The notes under the pieces: generated by a model
Databases searched by the model: none
What the model was told of the DNA's origin: nothing
What the model saw: only the letters and a program-made list of their open reading frames with translations
Shown: piece by piece, positions 32,495 to 40,949 of the stretch
How the letters are laid out: each line of letters begins with the position of its first letter
Numbering within the stretch: the first letter of the stretch is position 1
Source: JACVRM01 sp046262315
Lineage (GTDB): Bacteria > Actinomycetota > Thermoleophilia > Gaiellales > Gaiellaceae
Length of the DNA: 41,983 nucleotides
Direction: 5' to 3'
Assembly: GCA_046262315.1 (NCBI GenBank)
Contig: JBHEMZ010000003.1
Coordinates: forward strand, 1 to 41,983
Translations under genes and position numbers: made by a program

Positions 32495-32588
32495 AGCTAG
32501 GTGAACGCCCGCCGTGTTATCTAAAAAGACAACGAAGCGTCCCAGCAAACTGCGCGCGCCCGCTCGGCGGGCTCGCGCCTCATCTGGG

Positions 32589-32792
32589 TCAGCAGAGGAT
32601 CTGTTCGGCGACCTCGGCGGGGCAGCCGTGGGTGATCAGCTCAACGGCGCGGTGCAGGTCGGCCTCGCTCTGGGCGATCCGCTCCGCAACGTCGAGTGGG
32701 TAGCCCGACTCGATCAGGACGTGGAGGCGCCAGCCCGCGACCTTGGCGAGCTCGCCGTCTCGGGAGCCGGTGGCCTGGGTGGTCTCGGCCAT
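32589..32792 (-). CDS. Small hypothetical protein
   Basis: 67 residues, not recognised. It is predicted helical, with IESGYPLDVAERIAQSEADL and ELITHGCPAEVAEQIL forming two similar helix-turn segments around Gly-Tyr/Gly-Cys-Pro. No signal peptide or membrane segment. A GCCCGC/GCGGGC hairpin lies downstream on its strand. It is followed, on the same strand, by the xse operon. Confidence 0.6.
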   Translation of the reverse strand: MAETTQATGSRDGELAKVAGWRLHVLIESGYPLDVAERIAQSEADLHRAVELITHGCPAEVAEQILC

Positions 32793-32835
32793 TGTGCGTG
32801 CCCTTTCGGGATCCGCCTCTCAAACCCTCTTGCCA

Positions 32836-34182
32836 CTAGAGCGAGGCGAGACGGCGCTCGGCTTGCTCGACGGCGTCCTCGACGCGGCGTGAGAGCTCCG
32901 CGAGGCGAGCCTCGAGCGCGGCTCGCTGCGTATCGCCCTCGTGTGCCGCGGCGCGCGCTCGCTCACGCAGGTCGCGTTCCGTCTCGCCGAGCCGCTGCTC
33001 GAGCATGCGCAGGAAGTCTTCGTGCTTGCGCTCGAGGTTGGCGGCGATGGCGGAGACGCGCGCCTCGAGTCGGCGGGCGCCGGAATCGCCGAGCTCTGCC
33101 AGCCGCTCGGCGAGCGCGGATTGCGCATCGCGCGCGAACATCTCGACTGCACGCTCGAGCTCCCGCGTGAGTCGCTTCGCCGCCTGCTCGCGGGCGGTCT
33201 TCGACGCCTGCTCGAACTGCTGTCCGGCCGCTTCCGCGTAGCCCTCGGCGGCGCGGTGCACGATCCGCTCCAGCTGCTCGATCTGCCGGCGCTCGACGTC
33301 CGCGAGCGTGGCTTGGATGCGGCGTGCGGCCTCCAGCGCCTCGCGCTCGATGCGCTCGCCCAGCTCGCGTTCGCGCTGGCGCATCCGCTCGTCGACCTCT
33401 TGGAGCGCGCGCCGCCGCTCGAGCGTGTGCGAATCCAGCTCGGCGTGGGCCTCGGCGACCACGTCCTTCGCCGCCTTGAGCAGCTCCGAGCGCAGGCGTG
33501 CCACGAGCAGGCGCTGCTCCTCGCCCGACCCCTCTAGCCGCTGGGTCTCCTTGGCGATGCGCTCCTCGACGCCCGCGATCAGCTGCTCCTGGCGTTCTCC
33601 GACTCGCGTGACCTGCTCGGCGAGGCGTCCCTGTGCGCGCTCGAGGTCAGCAGTCCAGGCTGCGAGCCGCTGCTCGATTCGCCGCTGGACGCCCGCGAGC
33701 CGATCGACGAGCTCGGAGTCCGCGCGCCGCTCCTGGTCGGCGAACGCCACGCGCCGCTCCTCCGCCAGCCGGCGCTGCTCGTCGAGCAGCGTCGACATCG
33801 CCTCGGCTCGGGCTCTGGCGAGCGAGCGCTCGAGCTCGGCGGCGCGCGCTGCCGCCTCGCGCTCGACGACGGCGTGGATCTCGGCGGTCGCCCGCTCGGC
33901 GTGCTCGTCGAGGCCGCGGGCCCGCGCAACGGCGTGTCGGAGCGCGGCGGCGCCGATCAGCGTTGCGGCCGCGAGCGTGAGTCCCACGGCTGGGAGAGCG
34001 AGGTCCTCGACCGGGTCGAACGCGAATGCGATCCACGCTCCGGCGGCGACGAGCGCGACCACACCCGCGGCGGCGACGAGCGGCCGCGGCCGGACTCGCT
34101 CGGCGATAGCGGCGGCCAGACTCGCGGCCGCAAGAGGGACGGATGCCGCGAATGCGAGCTGGAAGGCGGTGTGCAGGCTCAC
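32836..34182 (-). CDS. Membrane-anchored coiled-coil protein
   Basis: 448 residues from GTG 34182; the longer frame to 34314 reads as unlikely Arg/Ser-rich sequence overlapping the next gene. Two or three hydrophobic segments near the N-terminus (about 5-85) are followed by a long charged coiled coil (about 95-445) rich in Glu, Arg and Ala with heptad spacing. No enzymatic domain is recognised. It could be a structural or cell-envelope organising protein. The extreme Arg/Glu composition makes homology-based naming unsafe. Confidence 0.65.
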   Translation of the reverse strand: MSLHTAFQLAFAASVPLAAASLAAAIAERVRPRPLVAAAGVVALVAAGAWIAFAFDPVEDLALPAVGLTLAAATLIGAAALRHAVARARGLDEHAERATAEIHAVVEREAAARAAELERSLARARAEAMSTLLDEQRRLAEERRVAFADQERRADSELVDRLAGVQRRIEQRLAAWTADLERAQGRLAEQVTRVGERQEQLIAGVEERIAKETQRLEGSGEEQRLLVARLRSELLKAAKDVVAEAHAELDSHTLERRRALQEVDERMRQRERELGERIEREALEAARRIQATLADVERRQIEQLERIVHRAAEGYAEAAGQQFEQASKTAREQAAKRLTRELERAVEMFARDAQSALAERLAELGDSGARRLEARVSAIAANLERKHEDFLRMLEQRLGETERDLRERARAAAHEGDTQRAALEARLAELSRRVEDAVEQAERRLASL

Positions 34183-34204
34183 CCGCGGGATGGTAGACCG
34201 GTGG

Positions 34205-34933
34205 CTACACGCGCACGAGCACGACGGCCAGCGCGAGTACCGGGATGGCGCCGGAGAGGAGGCGGAGAGCCGCTTCCGGCGCGGCGGTGAGCGACGACGC
34301 ATCGAGCAACTCACGGCGTCCGTCGTCGTACTCGGCGGTGCCGGTCACGGCACGAAGCCGCCTACGCACGGTCCGCACCTGCGTCGAGAGCACGCGTTGC
34401 GCAAGGGTCAGGAGGAACGCGGCTCCGGCGGCGGCTACCGCCTCGACGTCGATCCGCTCGGCGCACACCAGGTAGCCCGCCAGCAGCGGAAAGGCCCCCC
34501 ACGAGAGCCCGAACCATACGTCTCCGTGGAACCGGCCACCGAACAGCTCGAGGTTGTAGGCCACCACGATGAAGCCGCCGAAGGCGACGAGCGGGAGCAG
34601 CCACAGGGTCCACGCGAGCGCGCTGACCACACCAACTGCGATCGCGGCGAGGATCGACGCCGCGGCGAGCCCGCGCAGCATATTCGCGGGGATGCGCGTC
34701 GCCAGGGGGCGTCCCTGAAGCTCGTCGAGCGCGTGCGCACCGATCCCGACGGCGAACAAGAACGCGACGAGCCCGGCCCCGAGCCGCTCGAGCTCGAACC
34801 CGGGCGCGAGGCCGGCGCCGAGCGCCACGTACGAGAGGTGCCAGAGCGTGTACGGCGGGTGGAGGAGCGTCACGTAGTCACGCCAGCCGCCGGGGGCGAG
34901 AGCGTAGAAAGCCGGCCGCGGCGCGGCGCTCAC
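34205..34933 (-). CDS. Integral membrane protein, UbiA-like
   Basis: 242 residues from GTG 34933, overlapping the methyltransferase stop (GTGA). About six to seven membrane helices. The segment AHALDELQGRPLATRI sits where UbiA prenyltransferases have their first Asp-rich motif, but the N-D-x-x-D-x-x-x-D pattern is not intact. The fold and the coupling to a MenG-like methyltransferase suggest quinone- or isoprenoid-related work; function is inferred, not shown. Confidence 0.55.
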   Translation of the reverse strand: MSAAPRPAFYALAPGGWRDYVTLLHPPYTLWHLSYVALGAGLAPGFELERLGAGLVAFLFAVGIGAHALDELQGRPLATRIPANMLRGLAAASILAAIAVGVVSALAWTLWLLPLVAFGGFIVVAYNLELFGGRFHGDVWFGLSWGAFPLLAGYLVCAERIDVEAVAAAGAAFLLTLAQRVLSTQVRTVRRRLRAVTGTAEYDDGRRELLDASSLTAAPEAALRLLSGAIPVLALAVVLVRV

Positions 34934-35649
34934 CCGCGGCGGCCCCACGTGACCACGCCGCCGCCGAGGCTCATTCTCCGCGAGCACACGTCGGCGATGC
35001 CCGCGGCGCGCCAGAGCTCCTCGATACGTGGCAGCGAGTGCTGCGAGTAGAAGCCGCGGATGCTCGGCCCGAGGAAGCGTCCGACCTCGGCCCAGCCGGG
35101 CGAGATCAACCGCCCCGCGGCAGGGAGCCCGACCCGCACCCACAGCTCCCAGGGAAGGCGCCAAGGACCGTTCGGAACGCCGAATTCGAGCGACGCCATT
35201 GTTCCGCGCGGCCTGACGACCCGGGCGAGCTCGCGGAGCGTCGCGGCGGGCTCCTCGACATAGCGCAGGAGGTAGGTGAACGTCAGCGCGTCGAAGGACG
35301 CGTCCTCGAACGGGAGAGCCTCGGCGCGACCCTCGATGAGCTCGATGCGGTCCGCGAAGCCGGCAGCGTGGACGCGCTCGCGTGCGGTCCTAAGCATCTC
35401 CGCGCTCTGATCCAGGCCGACGACGGTGCAGCCGGTCGCGCGCGCGAGCTCGATGGCTACTGCTCCGGTGCCTGTGGCCACGTCCAGGACGCGCGCGGTC
35501 CGGTCGACGGGCACGCGGGATACGAGGAAGCGCCGCCAGCGTGGATCCTGTCCGAACGAGAGAAGGGCCGCGGAGCGGTCGTATGTGGGGCCGAGCGGGG
35601 AGAACAGCCGCCGCGCGACGCGGTTGCGCGGGGAGACGGCCTCGGCCAC
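34930..35649 (-). CDS. Class I SAM-dependent methyltransferase (UbiE/MenG-like)
   Basis: 239 residues from GTG 35649. VLDVATGTGAVAIELA is the SAM-binding motif I, with GLDQSAEML as motif for the ribose and FDALTFTYLLRYV as the post-II region. The opening FSPLGPTYDRSAALLSFGQDPRWR matches UbiE/MenG demethylmenaquinone methyltransferases. The start codon lies at the tip of a hairpin, CTCGGCC/GGCCGAG. A menaquinone role is likely but not certain, as many related enzymes differ. Confidence 0.85.
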   Translation of the reverse strand: MAEAVSPRNRVARRLFSPLGPTYDRSAALLSFGQDPRWRRFLVSRVPVDRTARVLDVATGTGAVAIELARATGCTVVGLDQSAEMLRTARERVHAAGFADRIELIEGRAEALPFEDASFDALTFTYLLRYVEEPAATLRELARVVRPRGTMASLEFGVPNGPWRLPWELWVRVGLPAAGRLISPGWAEVGRFLGPSIRGFYSQHSLPRIEELWRAAGIADVCSRRMSLGGGVVTWGRRG

Positions 35650-35657
35650 GGGCCGAG
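35641..35657. promoter_or_regulatory. 7-bp palindrome around the menG-like start codon
   Basis: CTCGGCC (35641-35647) and GGCCGAG (35651-35657) are a perfect inverted repeat with three bases between. The GTG start of the minus-strand methyltransferase overlaps the loop. The plus-strand gene begins 18 bases away, so it could also be an operator for both. Confidence 0.4.
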
Positions 35658-35674
35658 TCTATGCTGGCCCGGTT

Positions 35675-36223
35675 GTGAGCCTGGCGGACGAGCTCGAGCG
35701 GATTGCGCGCGCTGCCGCCGGGTTCGCACGTCCGCACGAGCACGTGGCGGGGGTCGTCCCCGTGGAGCCGGATCGGAAGCGGCTGTATCTTTGCGCGTTC
35801 GGGACGGCGGCCGGAGACGGCACCTGGCTCGTGCTCGACGGTGACGGGGGACCGGTGCACGAACGGCAGCTCGTGCGTGACGCAGCCTCGATCGCCGCGC
35901 TCTGCGAGTGGGCCGAGGAAAGCGCGACCGGCGGGGATCTCGACGACCTGCGCTCGCGACTCGTCGCACTCAGGATCACGGAGAATCCGCGGGGGATCGA
36001 CGAGGCCGAGGAGGCGGTTGCGGCGCTCCAAGCAGAGATCGGGGCGCCGCCCCAGGTCGCCACTCCTGTGCGGCTGGACGCTCTCGGGGCCGCGACCCGG
36101 CGCCTCGAAGTGGCGCTCGGTAGCTCCGGCTCGCCGTTCGCGGTCGCGATGCGCCAGGCGGGCGCGGCGGTGCAGGCGTTCGTGGCGGATGTCGAGGCGC
36201 GGTACAAGGAGCCGCTCGCCTGA
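35675..36223 (+). CDS. Hypothetical protein
   Basis: 182 residues from GTG 35675, divergent from the methyltransferase. LADELERIARAAAGFARPHEHV, then a short beta-rich part (KRLYLCAFGT, TWLVLDGDGGPV) and a helical second half. No known family is recognised and no membrane segment is visible. Codon use is like that of neighbours, supporting a real gene. Confidence 0.6.
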   Translation: MSLADELERIARAAAGFARPHEHVAGVVPVEPDRKRLYLCAFGTAAGDGTWLVLDGDGGPVHERQLVRDAASIAALCEWAEESATGGDLDDLRSRLVALRITENPRGIDEAEEAVAALQAEIGAPPQVATPVRLDALGAATRRLEVALGSSGSPFAVAMRQAGAAVQAFVADVEARYKEPLA

Positions 36224-36240
36224 TGCCGTCGGCTTGTTGA

Positions 36241-36327
36241 CGGTGGAAGGCGATCGGTGAGCCGATACCCGGTTTGGGTGCCGGCGCAGCCGAGGCTTCC
36301 ACCGCCTGCCCCCTCCCTGGGTGGGGG
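36241..36327 (+). ncRNA. Candidate structured leader RNA
   Basis: CGGTGGAAG (36241-36249) and CTTCCACCG (36296-36304) close a 9-bp stem. Inside are hairpins ATCGG/CCGAT (36253-36266, TGAG loop) and ACCC/GGGT (36267-36279). A further CCCCC/GGGGG hairpin follows (36309-36327). The layout is a multi-branched junction like that of a riboswitch or small RNA, about 140 bases before the next gene. No known class is recognised from its core sequence. Confidence 0.4.
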
Positions 36328-36466
36328 ACCCGCGGACGCGATGGGGAAGTATCAGAGGAGATGTGACGCGTCTGTGCCGAGCGAGTGCCGGATGAGTCAC
36401 CGGCGGCAGGCCGGGCGGCGCTCGCAGCCGCTGCCGGGCAGAATGGAGCTGACCGAGAGGAGGCAG

Positions 36467-36760
36467 ATGGAAGGCGGCTTTGGATTCCCGTTCGGCGGCG
36501 ACCCCGAGGAGCTGATGCGCTCGCTCCAGGAGTTCGCGGCGCGCCAGGCGGAGTCGATGCAAGAGGCGCAACGCGAGCAGTTCGCGACGCTGACGCTCAA
36601 CACGGCCGTCGAGTTGACGTCGGCCGCGCTCAGCCAGATCAATGCCACCGGGAGCGCGGACGAGCAGGCGGTCGCGTTGCGCGACGCAATGCGAGTCCTC
36701 TTCCCGGAAGCGGTCGCGCTCGTGAGCGCGGCACGCCAGGGTTTCATGCTCGAACCCTGA
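36467..36760 (+). CDS. Small hypothetical protein
   Basis: 97 residues from ATG 36467 (GAGAGGAGG upstream); ATG 36443 would add eight residues. Gly/Phe-rich start MEGGFGFPFGGDPEELMRSL, then helical sequence to SAARQGFMLEP. No known domain is recognised. The base composition and ribosome site support a real gene. It follows the structured leader candidate. Confidence 0.6.
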   Translation: MEGGFGFPFGGDPEELMRSLQEFAARQAESMQEAQREQFATLTLNTAVELTSAALSQINATGSADEQAVALRDAMRVLFPEAVALVSAARQGFMLEP

Positions 36761-36891
36761 GCCTGGTTGCGCTCGGCTCCCAGTCGCCGGAGCTGGTCCG
36801 CGCTCAACGTTTACACCGCTCTACTGCGGAACGACTCGAGCATGCGCCGCCCGCGTGAACTTTTCCCGCACGCCCAGGAAAAGGGAGGGTA

Positions 36892-37308
36892 GTGGCGGCC
36901 ACGCGGACAGATGGGGAGGCGATCGCGGCGTCCGTCCGCGACCCGGCGGCTTTCGTTCCCGTCTTCGACCGTCATTTCGGCGCGATCCGCCGATATCTGG
37001 CGCGCCGACTCGGTTCTGATCTCGGTGGCGAGCTCGCTGCCGAGACATTCACGCGCGCCTTCGACGCGCGCGGACGCTACGACACGTCGCGCGCAGACGC
37101 GCTGCCGTGGCTGTACGGCATCGCGGCAAACCTGGTTCGGCGTCACCTTCGTGCCGAAGAGCGCCGCCTCCACGCCTACGCGCAGTAACGGCCGAGGCCG
37201 GCCAAAACCTCCCGCGACGGGGATCTGCTCGCAGCCGAAGGTCGCTCAGGTGCTCGTGTCGTTACCCGCTGACGAGCGCGACGTGCTCTTGCTCTTCGCT
37301 GGATCCTC
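36892..37308 (+). pseudogene. ECF-type sigma factor, truncated and frameshifted
   Basis: From GTG 36892 the frame encodes a normal sigma region 2 (FVPVFDRHFGAIRRYLARRL, ETFTRAFDARGRYDTSRADALPWLYGIAANLVRR) and stops at 37188. A piece of region 4 (LVSLPADERDVLLLFA) follows in another frame at about 37255-37302. The -35-binding helix-turn-helix is absent: the sequence passes straight into a membrane segment of the next gene. A deletion seems to have removed the end of the sigma gene and the start of its neighbour. It cannot make a working factor. Confidence 0.75.
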
Positions 37309-38150
37309 GGGCTCGCGGCGGCCCTCTTGCTGCTCGTGGCCGCAACGGCGCAGGCGATCGGACCCCTGCGCGATATCTTCGAAGGCGAGCCTGCGCCCCC
37401 GCCGGTCAAGCGGTCGATCTCCGGCTTCAACGACTTTCACGAGCAGCTGACTTCGAACGGGCTGGGCGGGCTCGTCCTTCGCGCGGAGGAGGCGACCGGG
37501 CTCATCAAGCTTCGCCCGGGGAACGTTCCTGCGCTCGTCTGGACGGGTGCCGCTCGTCGACGGCGGCGTCTGCACGTTCGTCCAGACGCCGGGTGAGCGC
37601 CACCTCAAGAACGGGCCGTGCGCTGCCGTCGAGAACGTCCAGCCGCCGGTGCTCTACGGGATCGTGCGGCTGCAATCACAAGCGGGGCCGTTCGCGCTGC
37701 TCACCGGCCACGCAACCGAAGAGATCGAGCGGCTCGAGCTACGACTCGACTCGGGGCGCGCGCGGCCCCTGAGGCTCGTGCAGGACTTCTTCGCGGCGGC
37801 GTCCGTCATCGGTGACCGGCCGGAGGAGGCGAGGGAGAACCGGGGCGTGCGACACCACCTGGATCGGAGGCGGCGCCAGCTTCAGCCTGAACTGCCCGGC
37901 AACTCGGATGACCCGCGGCCGAGCGTCTACCACTGGCCTCAAAGGGACTGCGATCCTTCACGGCAACGCCGGCGAGCGCGCGGCGAGCCTCGAGGTCGAG
38001 TATTCGGACGGAACGACTCGCGCCGTCGCGCTGCTGGAGGGCTACTTCCTGTTCGAACTGCGGCACGATGCGGATCCGCGGCCGATTCGGCTTGTTGCCC
38101 GCGACGACGACGGACGCGTCGTCGACGCGCAGCGACTGACGCTGCCCTAA
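37309..38150 (+). pseudogene. Sigma-associated membrane protein, broken by frameshifts
   Basis: Pieces of one protein are spread over three frames. LGLAAALLLLVAATAQAIGP (membrane segment) to LRPGNVPALVW lies in the first, up to about 37545. LVDGGVCTFVQTPGERHLKNG to FFAAASVIGDRP lies in the second, to about 37825. The third holds DTTWIGGGASFSLNCP to the stop at 38150, with RLVARDDDGRVVDAQRLTLP at the end. The N-terminus is missing. Its position after the sigma fragment suggests a former sigma-linked (possibly anti-sigma) membrane protein; the family is not named with certainty. Confidence 0.6.
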
Positions 38151-38153
38151 CAC

Positions 38154-38220
38154 GCTTGTGAGCTATCCAAACGGGCCGGACGGCGAGGAAACTGGCAGCG
38201 GTCCGTACCGCTTCACAAGC
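38154..38220. repeat. Inverted repeat between pseudogenes
   Basis: GCTTGTGAGC (38154-38163) and GCTTCACAAGC (38210-38220) are inverted repeats of ten positions with one bulge, 46 bases apart. They lie between the decayed sigma locus and the broken cupin gene. They could be the remains of a small mobile element or a long-loop terminator. The stretch up to 38321 holds nothing else recognisable. Confidence 0.25.
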
Positions 38221-38321
38221 TCATTATTTCCTAGCCGTCGGGGTGCCCGTCGTAGGCAGCCGGGTACCGGTCGCCGCCCTGCGGGCGTGTCGGGCGGCAC
38301 CGGCTGCTACGACGGCGCGAT

Positions 38322-38858
38322 CTAGAACGGGCAGTTGCCGGGGCTCGGGGCGTCCTCCCTGAACGCGCTGCCTGCCGGACCCGGGACGAAGTACGTCGCC
38401 CAGAACTCGAGCGGAACAGTGCCTTCGTTGCGGGCGATGTGGACGTGTCCGCCGCCGCGGTCGACGAACGCCTCGCCGGCATTGAAGGGGCGTGGCCTGC
38501 ACTCCTGATCGTTGGCGTCGTAGAACGTCAGCGTCCCGGTCTTCACAGTCACCACCACGGGGCCGGGATGGGTGTGCCAGCCCGTATGTCCCCCGGGCGC
38601 AATGGTGATCTTCTAAACCACGACCTCTGTGGGCCGGAACAGCCCGGTGGCGAAGAGCCCGAGCGCGACCTTCATCTTCTCGCCGTACGGATCGGCGAAC
38701 GAGCCACGCGCCTGGACCTCGCCGACTGCTCCCAGGCCCGGAGTCGCCAGCGCCACTCCGGTTGCTCCCAGCGCGACGCCGGCGGCGGCGACCGCCGCGC
38801 CCTTCCACACGCGCCGGAGCGTCGAAACGCCTCGATCTCGTGTCCTGCTGACGGACAT
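38322..38858 (-). pseudogene. Cupin-domain protein with in-frame amber codon
   Basis: ATG 38858 (MSVSRTRD) has AGGAGG six bases upstream. A signal-like hydrophobic stretch (KGAAVAAAGVALGATGVALA) is followed by FRPTEVVV and then TAG at 38615-38613. The same frame continues at once with KITIAPGGHTGWHTHPGPVV, VKTGTLTFYDAND and FVPGPAGSAFREDAPSP, a normal cupin barrel with its metal-binding His residues, to the stop at 38322. A single CAG to TAG change would account for the break. It is a recent nonsense mutant, a sequencing error or a read-through gene. Confidence 0.75.
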
Positions 38859-39030
38859 CTCGAACCTCCTCACGAACTGGTTGCGTCGTGTCGGACGCGC
38901 AGACGGCTTCGAGCCAGTGCGGATGGCATCCGGCCTAAAACCGCCGCTTCTCCCTGTCGCCGACGCATGCGACTCCAGCCACGCTAATCGGCGCGAGCGG
39001 TGGAGTAAATGCGCAAATCAGCGTATCTTC

Positions 39031-39657
39031 ATGGAGCCGATGGTGGGCCTGCGCGCTGCTGATCTGCGTCTGCTCCTCGAGATTGCCAGGCGACTCGGGG
39101 AGGCGGAGAGCATCGCGGGGTTCCATGCGCTCGTCGCATCAGCTGTAAGTCGCCTGGCGCCGGCCGCGAGCTCGGAGTGCTGCGAGCTGCAGACTGAGCC
39201 ACTGCACCGCCGGCTCCGGCGAGCCGGCGAGCCGGCGGAGGCCTTGGATGAGCCGGAGGAAGGCGCGGCCGCGCGCCTGGCCCATGAGAATCTGGCCTTC
39301 GGGAGTAGCCGCCCGGCCTGGGGGTTATCGGCGCGGGAGCACGCCGTACTGGACGCATTGCGCCCCATCGTCGCTCTGGCGTACGAGCGAGTCGCGGTGC
39401 GGACGCAGCTACGGCTGCTGCTGGAGGCCGCCTCCTTCGAGGAGCTCACAGAACGCGAATCGGAGATTCTGGGCTACGTCGCCCGCGGCAGGAAGAACAG
39501 CGAGATCGCCGCGGCGCTCGTGCTCAGCCCGAGGACGGTGCAGAAGCACCTCGAGCACGTGTTCGAGAGGCTCGGCGTGCATACAAGGACGCAGGCGGCC
39601 GCCGCGTTCTGGCAGCGCGCCCGCCGTCCTTCCGGCCTAGAATCCGCGCTCCCGTGA
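39031..39657 (+). CDS. LuxR-type transcriptional regulator
   Basis: 208 residues from ATG 39031. The C-terminal LuxR HTH runs LTERESEILGYVARGRKNSEI to SPRTVQKHLEHVFERLGVHTR. The N-terminal 130 residues look like a small GAF-like sensory region, but no ligand residues can be named. The stop overlaps the GTG start of the proline dehydrogenase gene, so it is likely to control that gene or respond to the same signal. Confidence 0.85.
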   Translation: MEPMVGLRAADLRLLLEIARRLGEAESIAGFHALVASAVSRLAPAASSECCELQTEPLHRRLRRAGEPAEALDEPEEGAAARLAHENLAFGSSRPAWGLSAREHAVLDALRPIVALAYERVAVRTQLRLLLEAASFEELTERESEILGYVARGRKNSEIAAALVLSPRTVQKHLEHVFERLGVHTRTQAAAAFWQRARRPSGLESALP

Positions 39658-40577
39658 GCGTGCTCGACCGCGCGATCGTCCGCCTCCTACCGGCTGTTCC
39701 GAAACCCGTCGTGCGCAGGATCTCGGGGCGCTACATCGCCGGCACGGAGCTCGAGGACGCCTGCCGGGTCGTCAAGCAGCTCAACGCCCACGGGAGAATG
39801 GCGACGATCGACGTCCTCGGGGAGGAGATCTCGAGCGCCCGCGAGGCGCGCGCGATCGCAGGGGCGTACGAGGACGTCTTCCGCACCATCGGCGCTCGGG
39901 AGCTCGATTCGAACGTCAGCGTCAAGCCCACGGCGCTCGGGCTGAAGCTCGACTACGACATCTTCCGGGCCAACCTCGAGTATGTCGTCGAGCTCGCGGC
40001 TGTCATCGGCAACTTCGTGCGCATCGACATGGAGGATTCCTCGACGACCGACGACACGCTGCGCGCCTACCGCGAACTCCGCGAGGCCGGCCACGAGAAC
40101 GTCGGCATCGTCCTCCAAGCGTGCCTGCGGCGCACCGTCGATGACATCCGCGCGCTGTCCCAACTCGGCCTCAACGTGCGCCTCTGCAAGGGGATCTACG
40201 TGGAGCCGCCGGAGATCGCGTCCCAGGGCTTCCAGGAGGTGCGCGACAACTTCGTGCTGGCCCTCGAGGAGCTGCTGGGCGCGGGCGCGTACGTCGGCAT
40301 CGCCACCCATGACGACTGGCTCGTGCGCGAGGCGAAGCGGCTGCTTGTCGAGCACCCTCGCGAGCGGCACGAGTACGAGTTCCAAATGCTGCTCGGCGTG
40401 CGCTCATCGCTCGGCGAATCGATCATCAGCAAGGGACACCGGCTGCGCATTTACGTCCCTTTCGGACGGCAGTGGTACACGTACTCGATGCGCAGGCTCC
40501 AGGAGAATCCGAAGATCGCCGGGTACATCGCGGCCGACACGATCGGCCGTCTCATCCCGGGGCGCAACGGGCTCTAG
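39654..40577 (+). CDS. Proline dehydrogenase
   Basis: 307 residues, the length of the stand-alone (PutA-independent) flavoprotein. DVLGEEISSAREA near the N-terminus, SVKPTALGL, VRIDMEDSS, LCKGIYVEPPEIA, and the C-terminal YVPFGRQWYTYSMRRLQENP are diagnostic for the FAD barrel of ProDH. It oxidises proline to pyrroline-5-carboxylate and passes electrons to the quinone pool. It starts with GTG inside the stop of the LuxR gene. No P5C dehydrogenase gene is in the window. Confidence 0.94.
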   Translation: MSVLDRAIVRLLPAVPKPVVRRISGRYIAGTELEDACRVVKQLNAHGRMATIDVLGEEISSAREARAIAGAYEDVFRTIGARELDSNVSVKPTALGLKLDYDIFRANLEYVVELAAVIGNFVRIDMEDSSTTDDTLRAYRELREAGHENVGIVLQACLRRTVDDIRALSQLGLNVRLCKGIYVEPPEIASQGFQEVRDNFVLALEELLGAGAYVGIATHDDWLVREAKRLLVEHPRERHEYEFQMLLGVRSSLGESIISKGHRLRIYVPFGRQWYTYSMRRLQENPKIAGYIAADTIGRLIPGRNGL

Positions 40578-40620
40578 ATCTCTCTGCGGCGCGCTCGAGC
40601 CGAACTTTTCGCGGCGCGCG

Positions 40621-40923
40621 CTAGGGAGGCGGGGGCGGGCCGGACGGCGGGACTTCCTCCTCCTCGACGACCGTCGCGCGGCGGCGCGGGCCCCATCCTC
40701 GGCGATCGTAGGACGGGTCGCCTTCCACGTACGTTCGGCGGGTGAACGCGCCCGGGCCCCACCAGCTGCTCCAGAAGAGCATCGTCAACACGAGCGAAAG
40801 GAGGCCGACCACGATCAGGATGACGCCGACCGCGTCCACGTCGACGCCCTCCACCTCACCGGTCACACCCCAGATGAGGATGGCGCCGACGCCGGCGAGC
40901 AGGAGACTGACGACCAAACCCAC
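40621..40923 (-). CDS. Small two-TM membrane protein (DUF6458-like)
   Basis: 100 residues from GTG 40923; the frame to 40962 adds a poorer N-terminus. Two hydrophobic segments flank GVTGEVEGVDVDAVGVILIV, the pattern of small actinobacterial membrane proteins of this type, and an acidic/Pro tail (EEEEVPPSGPPPPP) is cytoplasmic. Function unknown. Confidence 0.65.
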   Translation of the reverse strand: MGLVVSLLLAGVGAILIWGVTGEVEGVDVDAVGVILIVVGLLSLVLTMLFWSSWWGPGAFTRRTYVEGDPSYDRRGWGPRRRATVVEEEEVPPSGPPPPP

Positions 40924-40949
40924 GCAGCAAGCATACGTAAGCTCACGGC

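Noticed and set aside
33308..35050. Plus-strand open frame of 580 codons
   Set aside because: It is Ser/Arg-rich shadow sequence opposite the coiled-coil, UbiA-like and methyltransferase genes.
36241..36327. Known riboswitch classes (cobalamin, SAM, c-di-GMP, ydaO) or a tRNA
   Set aside because: The conserved core sequences of these classes and the anticodon and T-arm features of tRNA were not found.
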